A stretch of 64,000 nucleotides of DNA from Peptoniphilus raoultii (GTDB lineage: Bacteria; Bacillota; Clostridia; Tissierellales; Peptoniphilaceae), in assembly GCF_900099555.1 (NCBI RefSeq), contig NZ_FMWM01000002.1, positions 1,299,629 through 1,363,628 of the forward strand, given 5' to 3'. Below the pieces are notes generated by a model, which was not told where the DNA came from, did no database searches, and saw only the letters and a list, made by a program, of their open reading frames with translations. Below, one piece after another: positions 47,864-56,525 of this stretch (positions are counted from its first letter, which is position 1; each line of letters starts with the position of its first letter). Position numbers and translations under genes: made by a program.

Positions 47864-48826
47864 CTATATTTTTTTATGAAGTCTTAAAAACTCAATAAGC
47901 ATTTTTGTCCTATATTTCCCTAAAGATTTTCTGTCATTTCCAATTTCTTTATTTCTATCCTTTAATTCTTGGGCTGTTAACTTTCCTATTTCCTCTGGAC
48001 TTATAGGAAGTTTATTCCAATCAGCTAAATCTTCTAGCCAAAGTTCCATTGAAGAACCAATATTTTTCATAAATCCTTCTATGCCTTCGCTTCCCCCACC
48101 AAGTTCAAGAATCAATGATGGACCCATTATTCCCCAACGGATTCCCGGCCCAAAGGTAACAGCCTTATCTGCATCTTCCATTGATACAACCCCATTAATA
48201 ACTAGATTTAAAACTTCCCTAAAAACTGCCGCCTGGATTCTATTTCCAACAAAACCAAAGACTTCTTTTTCTAAAATTATGGGAGTCTTATTAATTTTTT
48301 CAAAAAGTTCCTTGGCAATACAAAGATATTTATCTTCAGTTTTTTCACCTTTACATAGTTCAATTAGTGGAATTAAATGCGGTGGATTCCAAGGATGAGC
48401 CACAAAAAATCTTTCCGGATACTTCATATCACGTGAAATTTCACTAGCCTTTAATCCAGAAGTTGAAGAACCAATAGGAATTTCAGAAGATACAATTTTT
48501 TCAACATCTGCTAAAACTTTTCTCTTAATATCATAATCTTCCTTTAAAGATTCTTGAATATAATCTGAATCTTTTATTGCTTCATACAAATCATTTGTAT
48601 AAGAAATTCTATTTAAAATTTCATATTTATCATCTTCTTTTTTAACACTATATTTTATTAACTCATCTAAAGAATTTTCAATAATCTCCTTTGAAGCCTC
48701 AAGAGTTTTTTTACTTCTAGTGTAGATATGTGCATTAAGTCCACCAAGGGAAAAGGCAAGGGCAAAACTTGCACCAATAAGGCCTCCCCCAACAAGACCA
48801 ATGTGCTTTATATTTTTAACTTCCAT
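47864..48826 (-). CDS. 3-hydroxyacyl-CoA dehydrogenase-family protein (gulonate/carnitine dehydrogenase-like)
   Basis: The 320-residue NAD-dependent dehydrogenase has a Rossmann motif IGLVGGGLIGASFALAF, the catalytic region AHPWNPPHLIPLIELC and a C-terminal helical domain with GFVGNRIQAAVFRE. The segment FGPGIRWGIMGP and the single-domain size are closer to L-gulonate 3-dehydrogenase or carnitine 3-dehydrogenase than to fatty-acid HADs. Substrate uncertain. It stands alone, without beta-oxidation neighbours. Confidence 0.83.
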   Translation of the reverse strand: MEVKNIKHIGLVGGGLIGASFALAFSLGGLNAHIYTRSKKTLEASKEIIENSLDELIKYSVKKEDDKYEILNRISYTNDLYEAIKDSDYIQESLKEDYDIKRKVLADVEKIVSSEIPIGSSTSGLKASEISRDMKYPERFFVAHPWNPPHLIPLIELCKGEKTEDKYLCIAKELFEKINKTPIILEKEVFGFVGNRIQAAVFREVLNLVINGVVSMEDADKAVTFGPGIRWGIMGPSLILELGGGSEGIEGFMKNIGSSMELWLEDLADWNKLPISPEEIGKLTAQELKDRNKEIGNDRKSLGKYRTKMLIEFLRLHKKI

Positions 48827-48923
48827 ACTTCCCTCCTTTAAAATTATTATAAATCAATAATATAAAATTGGAACTATAAAGCCTAGTAATTTTTTCAAGC
48901 AAAACAGCCAGCATCTTATAAAT

Positions 48924-48950
48924 AGGGACAGTCCACAATGAACAGTCCCT
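48924..48950. repeat. REP-like hairpin with AGGGAC/GTCCCT ends
   Basis: AGGGACAGTCCACAATG and ACAGTCCCT form an imperfect 12-base stem. The outer AGGGAC/GTCCCT arms resemble the repeat at 45491-45531, and the ends look like the REP hairpins mobilised by Y1 transposases in other Firmicutes. Confidence 0.5.
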
Positions 48951-48976
48951 GCTTTTTTATTACTATTTTTTTTATT

Positions 48977-49054
48977 GGAGGGCTGTCTTTAATGAATGAG
49001 CGTTAGCGAATGAATCTAAGGCTGTCCTCCTTGTTTTATTTAAGACAGTCCTCC
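48977..49054. repeat. Long inverted repeat reaching into the end of truA
   Basis: GGAGGGCTGTCTT (48977-48989) pairs with AAGACAGTCCTCC (49042-49054), 13 bases with one wobble. A third related copy, AAGGCTGTCCTCC, lies at 49018-49030. The right arm is inside the last codons of truA. Between the arms is a short repeated GAATGA...GCG segment. It may act as a truA terminator or be a miniature mobile element. Confidence 0.5.
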
Positions 49055-49785
49055 AAATATATAACGTCCATTAAATATAAACCGGAAGCTGGGGCTGTTG
49101 GCCCTGCCACGGCTCTTTTTTTTGAATTTAAAAGCTCCTCCATATATGATGGTTCAAATTTCCCTCTAGCAATTTCTAAGGCCGTTCCCATAATTATTCT
49201 TATCATATTTTTCAAAAAAGACTTACCATAGAAATCAAAATATATAAATTCTCCATCTTTTTTTATGTCAATGGAATAAATATTTCTAATTGTATCTTTT
49301 ACTACTGCATCTCGTCCCATAAAGGCATTAAAATCATGCTCTCCTATTAGGCATTCAAAGGATTTTTCCATGGCATGTAAATTCAATTTAAAGGGAAATT
49401 GGTAGGCCCTATTATAATAAAGAGCGTTTCTATAAATTGAGTTATATAGTATATAACGGTATTTTTTTGCTTTAGCAGAAAATCTTGCATGAAAATTCTC
49501 ATCTACTATCTGAGCTTTCACAACTGAAATGTCAGAAGGCAAATGAAAATTTATAACTCTTGGCAAATTTCCTATATTTATTGTGGTATCTGCAAAAAAA
49601 TTGGCATATTGTCCAAGGGCATGTACTCCTCTGTCAGTCCTGCCTGCAGAATAGATTTTCGTCTTTTTCTTTAGGGTATTTGAAATGGCCTTTGTCAATT
49701 CTAGTTCCACTGTCTTTAAATTTTTTTGCATTTGATAGCCATGATATGCTGTTCCATCATAGGTTATTTTTATTAAAATATTCAT
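49036..49785 (-). CDS. truA: tRNA pseudouridine synthase A
   Basis: It makes pseudouridine at positions 38-40 of tRNA anticodon arms. The 249-residue enzyme has the catalytic Asp in YSAGRTDRGVHALGQYANF, and YRYILYN and KSFLKNMIRIIMGTALEIAR are also typical. The ATG at 49785 overlaps the ecfT stop (ATGA) and is preferred over an upstream codon. It ends within an inverted repeat. The ecf-truA order is conserved in Firmicutes. Confidence 0.96.
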   Translation of the reverse strand: MNILIKITYDGTAYHGYQMQKNLKTVELELTKAISNTLKKKTKIYSAGRTDRGVHALGQYANFFADTTINIGNLPRVINFHLPSDISVVKAQIVDENFHARFSAKAKKYRYILYNSIYRNALYYNRAYQFPFKLNLHAMEKSFECLIGEHDFNAFMGRDAVVKDTIRNIYSIDIKKDGEFIYFDFYGKSFLKNMIRIIMGTALEIARGKFEPSYMEELLNSKKRAVAGPTAPASGLYLMDVIYLEDCLK

Positions 49786-50579
49786 ATTAGGGACCATGCA
49801 ATTAAAAGTCCAAAGAAAATTACATTTCCTATAAAAATTACATAGTCAGATGAATCTAAGACCAAAACTTTAAGTTTTGTTCTGCCAACTCCTCCCCTAT
49901 AGCATCTTGCTTCCATGGCTGTTGCCAGTTCATCTGCTCTTCTGAAGGAGTTAATGAAAAGGGGGACTAATAGTGGCACTAAATTTTTTGCCCTTGAAAA
50001 TAAGTTTCCTGATTCAAAATCTGCCCCCCTTGCCATTTGAGCTTTCATTATTTTATCTGTTTCTTCTATAAGAGTTGGGATAAATCTTAGGGCAATTGTC
50101 ATCATCATGGCAATTTCATGACTTGGCATACCAAATTTTTTAAAGGGTGAAAGTAGGCTTTCGATTCCATCTGTAAGTTCTATTGGTGAAGTTGTATAAG
50201 TTAATAAGCTTGTTCCCAAAACTAAAAATATAAGTCTTATTGCCATTAAAAGTGCTTGTCTTAGACCTTCTTTTGTAATTGTAAATATCCAAAATTTAAA
50301 AAGCATCTCGCCAGGCAAAAAGAATACATTAATAACAAAAGTGATTAATATTATCCATCTTAGAGGTCTTAGTCCCCTTAAAACTATTTTTAAAGGCAGC
50401 TTTGCCAGCTGAATTATAAGTAGTAAATAAGCTACAACTAAGGCATAAGGTGGAAAAGTTTTTATGAAAAAAAGTGTTACTATGAAAAAAATCATAGTAA
50501 TTATTTTTAGTCTGGGGTCAAATTTATGAACAATAGATTCGCCTGGAAAGTATTGACCGATTGTAATATCCTTAAACAT
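49782..50579 (-). CDS. ecfT: Energy-coupling factor transporter transmembrane protein EcfT
   Basis: The 265-residue membrane protein has about five helices and the two coupling motifs with Ala-Arg-Gly (MKAQMARGADFE and MEARCYRGG) that contact the EcfA ATPases. It forms the shared module for vitamin and metal uptake with interchangeable S subunits, none of which is in the window. It overlaps ecfA2 by eight bases. Confidence 0.96.
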   Translation of the reverse strand: MFKDITIGQYFPGESIVHKFDPRLKIITMIFFIVTLFFIKTFPPYALVVAYLLLIIQLAKLPLKIVLRGLRPLRWIILITFVINVFFLPGEMLFKFWIFTITKEGLRQALLMAIRLIFLVLGTSLLTYTTSPIELTDGIESLLSPFKKFGMPSHEIAMMMTIALRFIPTLIEETDKIMKAQMARGADFESGNLFSRAKNLVPLLVPLFINSFRRADELATAMEARCYRGGVGRTKLKVLVLDSSDYVIFIGNVIFFGLLIAWSLI

Positions 50580-51435
50580 TTCTACTCCTTAAAAATTCCT
50601 CTAAAAAATTTTTTGCTTCTTTTACTGTAATGCAGTCTGTATTGACATCAAATCCCCTTGCCTTTAAGGAATTCATAAAAGATTTTATTTGAGGAACTCC
50701 AAGGCCTGCATTTTTCAATTCTTCTTCCCTTGCAAAAATTTTTCTTGGCTTATCATCCATTAAGACTTTTCCCTTGTCCATAACAATAAGTCTTGTTGCA
50801 ATTTTTGCCACATCTTCCATGGAATGGGAAACTAAAATTATGGTTATTTCCCTGCTTTCATGGATGGTTTTTATTTCACTTAAAATTTCGTCACGACCTC
50901 TTGGGTCAAGGCCTGCTGTTGGTTCGTCTAAAATTAATACTTCTGGTTCCATGGAAAGAACTCCGGCAATGGCAACTCTCCTTTTAAGACCTCCTGAAAG
51001 TTCAAAGGGTGATCTGTTTTTATATTTTTCATAATCAAGGCCCACAGCTTCCATGGCTTTTCTCACACGGTTATTAACTTCCTTTTCATCAAGGCCTAAA
51101 TTTTTTGGACCAAATTCAATATCTTTAACAACAGTTTCTTCAAAAAGTTGGTATTCTGGATATTGAAAAACAAGGCCTATTCTTCTTCTTAATTCAGTTA
51201 AATTTTGGGACTTACTTGTAATTGAAATGTCACCAACTTTAATAAAGCCGCCACTTGGGAGAAGAAGACCGTTTAAGTGCTGAATTAAAGTTGATTTTCC
51301 ACTGCCTGTGTGACCAATAAGTCCAATAAATTCCCCAAGCTCTATATCTAAATTAATATTTTCAATTGCCAATCTCTCAAAGGGCGTATTGGGAGAATAT
51401 ATGTGTTTTAAATTTCTTACTTCAATAAATGACAT
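50572..51435 (-). CDS. ecfA2: Energy-coupling factor ATP-binding protein EcfA2
   Basis: The 287-residue ABC ATPase has Walker [17 protein letters not shown], the signature [17 protein letters not shown] and Walker [16 protein letters not shown]. Position second after ecfA1 and next to ecfT is standard. It overlaps both neighbours. Confidence 0.96.
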   Translation of the reverse strand: MSFIEVRNLKHIYSPNTPFERLAIENINLDIELGEFIGLIGHTGSGKSTLIQHLNGLLLPSGGFIKVGDISITSKSQNLTELRRRIGLVFQYPEYQLFEETVVKDIEFGPKNLGLDEKEVNNRVRKAMEAVGLDYEKYKNRSPFELSGGLKRRVAIAGVLSMEPEVLILDEPTAGLDPRGRDEILSEIKTIHESREITIILVSHSMEDVAKIATRLIVMDKGKVLMDDKPRKIFAREEELKNAGLGVPQIKSFMNSLKARGFDVNTDCITVKEAKNFLEEFLRSRNV

Positions 51436-52256
51436 ATCTCTTCTACTAACTCCTCAATACTTAAAATTTCATTATTTATTTTAATTCCATCCTTATTTAA
51501 ATCATAGGCAAGTTCTGTAACCTGCGGAACATCTAGGCCGATATTTTTAATTTCCTCTACATGAGAAAAAACTTTTTTCGGCTCTCCTTCTAAAATTATA
51601 TTGCCTTCTTCCATTACAACAATTCTATCAGCAAGGGCAGCTTCATCCATATAATGGGTGATTAAAATTATGGTCTTGCCCTGGTCTTTATTAAGTTTAA
51701 TGACTGTATCCATAACTTCTTTTCTACCACTGGGATCAAGCATTGCTGTTGGTTCATCTAAAATAATATAGGTGGGACTCATGGCAAGAATACCTGCAAT
51801 GGCAACTCTCTGTTTTTGTCCACCAGACAAAAGGTGGGGTGCGTTTTTTTTGAATTCTGCCATATTAACAGACTTTAAAGACTCATCTACCCTTTTTCTA
51901 ATTTCAGCTTGGGGCAGACCTAAATTTTCAGGTCCAAAGGCCACATCATCTTCCACAACTGTTGCTACTAATTGATTGTCTGGATTTTGAAAAACCATTC
52001 CTGCCCTTGACCTAATATTCCAAACGTCTTTTTCGTCTTTTGTATTGTAACCATCAACAATAACTTCGCCTGACTTTGGTATAAAAAGTGCATTAATAAG
52101 TTTTGCAAGTGTTGATTTTCCACTACCGTTATGACCCAAAAGGGCAACAAATTCACCCTCTTTTATATTTAAATTAATTCCGTTAATTACATTTCTCGGA
52201 TTTTCCTTATTACCTTCGCTATCATAAGAAAAGTATAAATCCTTTATTTCAATCAT
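51417..52256 (-). CDS. ecfA1: Energy-coupling factor ATP-binding protein EcfA1
   Basis: The 279-residue ABC ATPase has Walker [17 protein letters not shown]-loop [10 protein letters not shown], signature [15 protein letters not shown] and Walker [16 protein letters not shown]. It heads the ecfA1-ecfA2-ecfT-truA operon. A TATAAT element lies about 30 bases upstream of its start, although a clear -35 is not evident. Confidence 0.96.
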   Translation of the reverse strand: MIEIKDLYFSYDSEGNKENPRNVINGINLNIKEGEFVALLGHNGSGKSTLAKLINALFIPKSGEVIVDGYNTKDEKDVWNIRSRAGMVFQNPDNQLVATVVEDDVAFGPENLGLPQAEIRKRVDESLKSVNMAEFKKNAPHLLSGGQKQRVAIAGILAMSPTYIILDEPTAMLDPSGRKEVMDTVIKLNKDQGKTIILITHYMDEAALADRIVVMEEGNIILEGEPKKVFSHVEEIKNIGLDVPQVTELAYDLNKDGIKINNEILSIEELVEEICHLLK

Positions 52257-52333
52257 GGCTTGTCCTTTCCTTTACTCTAAGTTCCTATTATAAAATAAAA
52301 CTTATTAATTATCTACATTTTTTAAAATTTTGT

Positions 52334-52957
52334 TTACAATTTTTTTGAAAGATAGGGGCTTTGAAGGCAAAATCTATAAGGGTAGTCCTTGGCCTGTTCC
52401 GAAAAATCTATACCAATTCTTTTGCTGGCAAATATTTCCCCCTTGAAATTTGTATCTTCAATAAAAATATCAGGTCCAAAAATTCTCTTGCCATTTAAGG
52501 ATTTGTCAATTTTTAATGCCTTAGTAAGTTTTCCTGGTCCACTTGTCAAAGATAATTTTTCACTATTTCTAAGGTCCTCAAAATTTTTTCCATACCTATT
52601 TTGGCTTATTATATCAAAAGAATCTATGGGTTCAATAGCTCTTACTAAAACAGCTTCAGGAATATCTACATCTCTTGTCACAATATTAAACATATAGTGC
52701 ATGCCATAAGTTAAATATACATATATTGTCCCCGGCCCTTCATACATTATTTTATTTCTATTTGTTTTTTTGTTGCCATAGGAATGGCAGGCCTTGTCAT
52801 TGATTCCTGTATAGGCTTCAACTTCCACAATTTTTCCCCTAAAAAAATTACCGGAGAAATTTCTTACAATATTTTTCCCCAGTAAATCTCTTGCAACATC
52901 CAACGTGTTCCTATTAAAAAAATTACTATTTAAAAAATTTTTTTCCATATTAATCAT
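52334..52957 (-). CDS. mpg: DNA-3-methyladenine glycosylase (Mpg/AAG type)
   Basis: This base-excision repair enzyme removes alkylated purines. It shows FFNRNTLDVARDLLGK, VEVEAYTGINDKACHSYG with the catalytic Glu, and EGPGTIYVYLTYGMHYMFN. Length of about 207 residues is normal. The start may be ATG 52957 or 52948, both overlapping the pyrE end. Its link with pyrimidine genes is probably only positional. Confidence 0.94.
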   Translation of the reverse strand: MINMEKNFLNSNFFNRNTLDVARDLLGKNIVRNFSGNFFRGKIVEVEAYTGINDKACHSYGNKKTNRNKIMYEGPGTIYVYLTYGMHYMFNIVTRDVDIPEAVLVRAIEPIDSFDIISQNRYGKNFEDLRNSEKLSLTSGPGKLTKALKIDKSLNGKRIFGPDIFIEDTNFKGEIFASKRIGIDFSEQAKDYPYRFCLQSPYLSKKL

Positions 52958-53579
52958 TAATCCAAGATTCATCCTTAGGATTTTCCCTAAATTTTAAAAG
53001 TTTAGCGTATTCCCTAGAATCTATCTCGCCATTTTCCTTTGCCAAATCTAAAAGTTCATCTAAACCTGTTAAGGAATAGTGGCTGAAATTTGAATTTTTA
53101 AAATTATCAAGTCCTTCTTGTAGGTTGTAGGTAAATACTGAAACTATGCCAAGAAGGTCAAAATTTTCTTCTTTTAGTGCCTTTCCAGCATCTATGGAGC
53201 TTCCTCCTGTTGAAAATAAATCTTCAATTAAGACAGTTTTTGCTCCCTTTAAAATTTTCCCTTCAATTTGATTTTTTTTGCCGTGGTCCTTCCCCTTACT
53301 TCTTACATAGCCCATGGGGAGTTTCATTTTTTGAGCAATAATAGCTGCATGGCTAATGCCTGCTGTTGCTGTTCCCATAATGTATTCTGCATCCGGAAAT
53401 TTATTTTTTATAAGGTCTACAAAGGCATTTTCAACTATTTCTCTTTCCTCTGGATAAGATAAAATTAACCTATTGTCACAGTAAATCGGACTTTTTATAC
53501 CTGATGCCCAAGTGTAAGGATCATTTGGACTTAAACTTACGGCTTTTATTTTAAGTAATATTTTTGCAATTTCTTTCAA
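52950..53579 (-). CDS. pyrE: Orotate phosphoribosyltransferase
   Basis: It converts orotate and PRPP to OMP. The 209-residue enzyme has SGIKSPIYCDNR near the start and the PRPP-binding segment TVLIEDLFSTGGSSIDAG. It lies one base after pyrF, and together they make UMP. Confidence 0.95.
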   Translation of the reverse strand: MKEIAKILLKIKAVSLSPNDPYTWASGIKSPIYCDNRLILSYPEEREIVENAFVDLIKNKFPDAEYIMGTATAGISHAAIIAQKMKLPMGYVRSKGKDHGKKNQIEGKILKGAKTVLIEDLFSTGGSSIDAGKALKEENFDLLGIVSVFTYNLQEGLDNFKNSNFSHYSLTGLDELLDLAKENGEIDSREYAKLLKFRENPKDESWIND

Positions 53580-53580
53580 T

Positions 53581-54282
53581 TTATTCTCCTAAAAATTCTC
53601 TTTTTATTTCCCTATAGACCTCTAAGGGATTTTCTGCCTTAGTTATGGGCCTACCAACAACAATAAAATCTGAACCAAATTCTCTTGCCATCTCCGGAGT
53701 TACGACTCTTTTTTGATCATCCTTTTGAAAAGACTTAGGCCTAATGCCTGGTGTTACAGTTATAAAATTTTCTCCGAATTTTTCCTTTATTTCTTTTACC
53801 TCTAAGGCGGAGCATACAACTCCACTTAAATGAGCTTTTTTTACAAGACCAGCATAAGATAAAACTGTATCTTTTAAAGATAAGTCCCTCTCAATTTTTA
53901 AGTCCCTATGGATTGATTCTTCATCAAGAGAAGTTAAAATTGTAACTCCTAGGGAAATTATATTTTTATGATTATTCTCTATTTCTTCTGATGCAGCTTT
54001 TAACATATTATAGCCGCCTTGTGCATGGTAATTAATCATATCTATATCTAAATCAAGAAGGGATAAGGTAGCCTTTCTCACAGTATTTTCTATATCATGA
54101 AGTTTTAAGTCTAGGAAAATTTTGTGACCCATTTTTTTATAGGCCCTTACTATTTCTGGTCCTTCCTTATAAAAAAGTTCCATTCCTATTTTTAAAAATA
54201 GGCTTTGATCCTTAAAATTTTTTAAAAATTCGTCAGATTTTTCCCTTGAAGGAAAATCCATAGCAATTATTACATCTTTCAT
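53581..54282 (-). CDS. pyrF: Orotidine-5'-phosphate decarboxylase
   Basis: It decarboxylates OMP to UMP. The protein begins MKDVIIAMDFPSREKSDEF and carries the catalytic KLHD cluster in IFLDLKLHDIENTV. ATG 54282 follows AAGGAAGG at good spacing, so the apparent extension into prfB is not used. About 233 residues. Confidence 0.95.
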   Translation of the reverse strand: MKDVIIAMDFPSREKSDEFLKNFKDQSLFLKIGMELFYKEGPEIVRAYKKMGHKIFLDLKLHDIENTVRKATLSLLDLDIDMINYHAQGGYNMLKAASEEIENNHKNIISLGVTILTSLDEESIHRDLKIERDLSLKDTVLSYAGLVKKAHLSGVVCSALEVKEIKEKFGENFITVTPGIRPKSFQKDDQKRVVTPEMAREFGSDFIVVGRPITKAENPLEVYREIKREFLGE

Positions 54283-54283
54283 T

Positions 54284-55396
54284 TTATCCTTCCTTAGCAT
54301 TTTCTCTTAAATATGCGTTAATGAAAGGGTCTAAATCTCCATCCATAACCCTATTCACATCACCAACTTCGGCATTTGTTCTATGGTCTTTAACAAGGGT
54401 GTAGGGCTGAAAAACATAGGATCTTATTTGTGATCCCCAAGCAATTTGTGAATAATTTCCTTGAAGGTCTTCAATTTTTTCCTTTCTTTCTTCTTCAGCC
54501 AAAGCTATTAATTTTGACTTCAAAGTGTGCATAGCCTTTTCTCTATTTTGTATTTGACTTCTTTCATTTTGACACTGCACCACAATTCCAGTTGGAAGGT
54601 GGGTAATTCTTACTGCAGAATCTGTAGTATTAACGTGTTGACCGCCTGCTCCTGATGATCTATAGGTGTCAATTTTTAAATCTTCATCTTTAATTTCAAC
54701 TTCAACATCCCCTTCAATATCAGGAAATACATCCACAGATGAAAAAGATGTATGCCTTCTCTTGTTAGCATCAAAGGGCGAAATTCTTACAAGTCTGTGA
54801 ACTCCCTTTTCTCCCTTTAAATATCCATAGGCATTTTCACCAGAAATTTTTAAGGTTACGGATTTTATTCCAGCTTCATCTTCCTTTAAAATATCTAAAG
54901 TTTCAACCTTAAAATTTTTATTTTGAGCATATCTTGTGTACATTCTTAAAAGCATACTTGCCCAGTCTTGGGCTTCAGTTCCTCCTGCTCCAGCGTGAAT
55001 AGAAAGTATGGCATTGTTGCCGTCATATTCTCCATTTAATAGAGTTTGCAGCTTAAAATCTGAAACCTTTTCTTCTATATTTTCTATACATTTTTTTAAG
55101 TCATCATAGGCTGAATAGTCATCTTCAATTTCCATTAGGGTAATAATGTCATTGGCATCTTCGATTAAAGATGAAATTTCGTCATAGGCATCAACTTTTT
55201 GTTGGTAGGAATTTGTTTCCCTTATAATTTTTTGAGCCCTTTCGTTATCGTCCCAAAAATCACTTTCCAATTGTTTTTTATTTAAATCTTTAATTTTTCC
55301 TCTCAGACCCTCTATATCAATTGATAAGCCAAGAGCATCATTTAGGGCGTTTGCTTTTTCAAGTTTTTCCTTATCTAAATATATATTCTGTTCCAT
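54284..55396 (-). CDS. prfB: Peptide chain release factor 2, no programmed frameshift
   Basis: It reads UAA and UGA. The 370-residue protein has the SPF recognition tripeptide in RISPFDANKRRHTSF and the GGQ motif in [18 protein letters not shown]. The whole protein is in one frame from the ATG, so the autoregulatory +1 frameshift near codon 25, found in many bacteria, is absent. It leads the pyrF-pyrE-mpg group, and a TATAAT element lies about 25 bases upstream. Confidence 0.97.
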   Translation of the reverse strand: MEQNIYLDKEKLEKANALNDALGLSIDIEGLRGKIKDLNKKQLESDFWDDNERAQKIIRETNSYQQKVDAYDEISSLIEDANDIITLMEIEDDYSAYDDLKKCIENIEEKVSDFKLQTLLNGEYDGNNAILSIHAGAGGTEAQDWASMLLRMYTRYAQNKNFKVETLDILKEDEAGIKSVTLKISGENAYGYLKGEKGVHRLVRISPFDANKRRHTSFSSVDVFPDIEGDVEVEIKDEDLKIDTYRSSGAGGQHVNTTDSAVRITHLPTGIVVQCQNERSQIQNREKAMHTLKSKLIALAEEERKEKIEDLQGNYSQIAWGSQIRSYVFQPYTLVKDHRTNAEVGDVNRVMDGDLDPFINAYLRENAKEG

Positions 55397-55456
55397 AAAA
55401 ACTCCTTTTTTTAATTATACCATAAGACAATGCAAATAAAAATTTAAGACTTCCTA

Positions 55457-55728
55457 TTATTTTGCCTTAAAAAGACTTAAGCCATTAATTATTATTGATG
55501 CAAAGGTTAAAATAAATAAGGCTTTTGACATGGTAGGTACTATATCCATAAGACCAGACCAATCTTTATTATTAAGATGTATATATGCATCCCTATAAAA
55601 AAAACAAAGGGTTATAGCCGTTAAGGCCAAGGATAAAAATCTAAAAAATTTGGGTCTTTTCCCTTTGAAAAGTAAAAAATATTTAAAAAGGCAAAAATTA
55701 TTGCCAATAAACCACTTATTAACCACAT
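55457..55728 (-). pseudogene. Small clostridial membrane protein gene with a frameshift
   Basis: From ATG 55728, with AGGAG at good distance, the frame reads MWLISGLLAIIFAFLNIFYF and then SKGKD, and it stops early. Shifting by one base at a four-A run (55657-55660) gives RPKFFRFLSLALTAITLCFF and then VPTMSKALFILTFASIIING, which looks like the rest of a small four-helix membrane protein common in clostridia. A GTG-started frame covering the second part (55726) has a poor N-terminus. One missing A explains it, whether a real mutation or a sequencing error. Confidence 0.65.
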
Positions 55729-55736
55729 AAATTCTC

Positions 55737-56348
55737 CTATTTTTTAATGCTTATAAAGGCAATATGTTCTTTGTTATCAAAATGATATTCGCAGGAAAAT
55801 CCAATTTCTTCTAAAAGACCCTTCAAATAATCTGGATCATAAACTTCAAATTCCAACATATCTGCCCATTTTTTAATATTTTTATGGTCTCTGTAGGCTC
55901 CTTCATTGCAAATTAAAAATTGTCCTCTCTTTTTTAAGACCCTATGGATTTCCTTAAAAGTTTTTTCTAATTCCTTCCAAAAATAAATTGTTTCAAAGGC
56001 AGTAACTATATCAAATGAATTATCTTCAAAGGGAAGGCTTGAAACATCTCCTTCAATAATTTTACACCTGCCCCTTTTAATTGCTTCTCTGTTTAATTTT
56101 CTTGCAATTTCAACACTTGTTTTAGAATAGTCCATTCCATAAACTTTATTAGATTTTGTTAAAAAGTATTCAATATTTCTTCCTCCACCGCAGCCTAGGT
56201 CTAAAATATTATGGTCCTTTTCAATATTTAAAAATGATCTGCCCCAACTTGCCAATTTTTCATGGCCTACATTCATTCCTTTAACCATAAATCTTCCGCC
56301 AAAATTTTCCTTAGGTTTTATAACATTTTTAAAAAATTCTTTAAACAT
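55737..56348 (-). CDS. Class I SAM-dependent methyltransferase
   Basis: The 203-residue protein has the SAM-binding motif NILDLGCGGGRNIEYF, GMDYSKTSVEIAR and DVSSLPFEDNSFDIVTAFE, typical of small-molecule methyltransferases of the UbiE/COQ5-like group. It also opens with a GGRFMVKGMNVGHEKLASWG segment seen in uncharacterised clostridial relatives. Substrate unknown. It lies eight bases before the small membrane gene. Confidence 0.85.
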   Translation of the reverse strand: MFKEFFKNVIKPKENFGGRFMVKGMNVGHEKLASWGRSFLNIEKDHNILDLGCGGGRNIEYFLTKSNKVYGMDYSKTSVEIARKLNREAIKRGRCKIIEGDVSSLPFEDNSFDIVTAFETIYFWKELEKTFKEIHRVLKKRGQFLICNEGAYRDHKNIKKWADMLEFEVYDPDYLKGLLEEIGFSCEYHFDNKEHIAFISIKK

Positions 56349-56462
56349 AAAATTCTCCTAATTTCTTTTATTAAGGAAATTTTATCATTTCTTTTAATTA
56401 ATAACAATTATTAATAATAAATAAAATGTTTATTTATATTAAGCTACAATAATTTATAGCTT

Positions 56463-56496
56463 AAAAAAAGACCCTAACTTTAAGCTAGAGTCTTTA
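56463..56496 (-). terminator. Terminator after the flavodiiron protein gene
   Basis: On the minus strand AAAGACTCTAGCTT and AAGTTAGGGTCTTT form an imperfect stem followed by a T run. Confidence 0.75.
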
Positions 56497-56525
56497 ATAA
56501 ATTTGTATTATTTTATGCTAAATTA

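Noticed and set aside
48960-49060. CRISPR-like or tandem repeat array near truA
   Set aside because: There are only three imperfect arms, in inverted and direct order, with no regular spacers. A hairpin element fits better.
49010-49231. Plus-strand open frame of 73 residues across the end of truA
   Set aside because: It runs through the inverted repeat and antisense to truA, with no ribosome site and no family pattern.
50774-51034. Overlapping plus-strand frames antisense to ecfA2
   Set aside because: They lie inside an ABC ATPase with intact motifs and have no ribosome site.
55300-55396. Programmed frameshift in prfB
   Set aside because: The full-length RF2 is in one frame from a good ATG and no early in-frame TGA exists.
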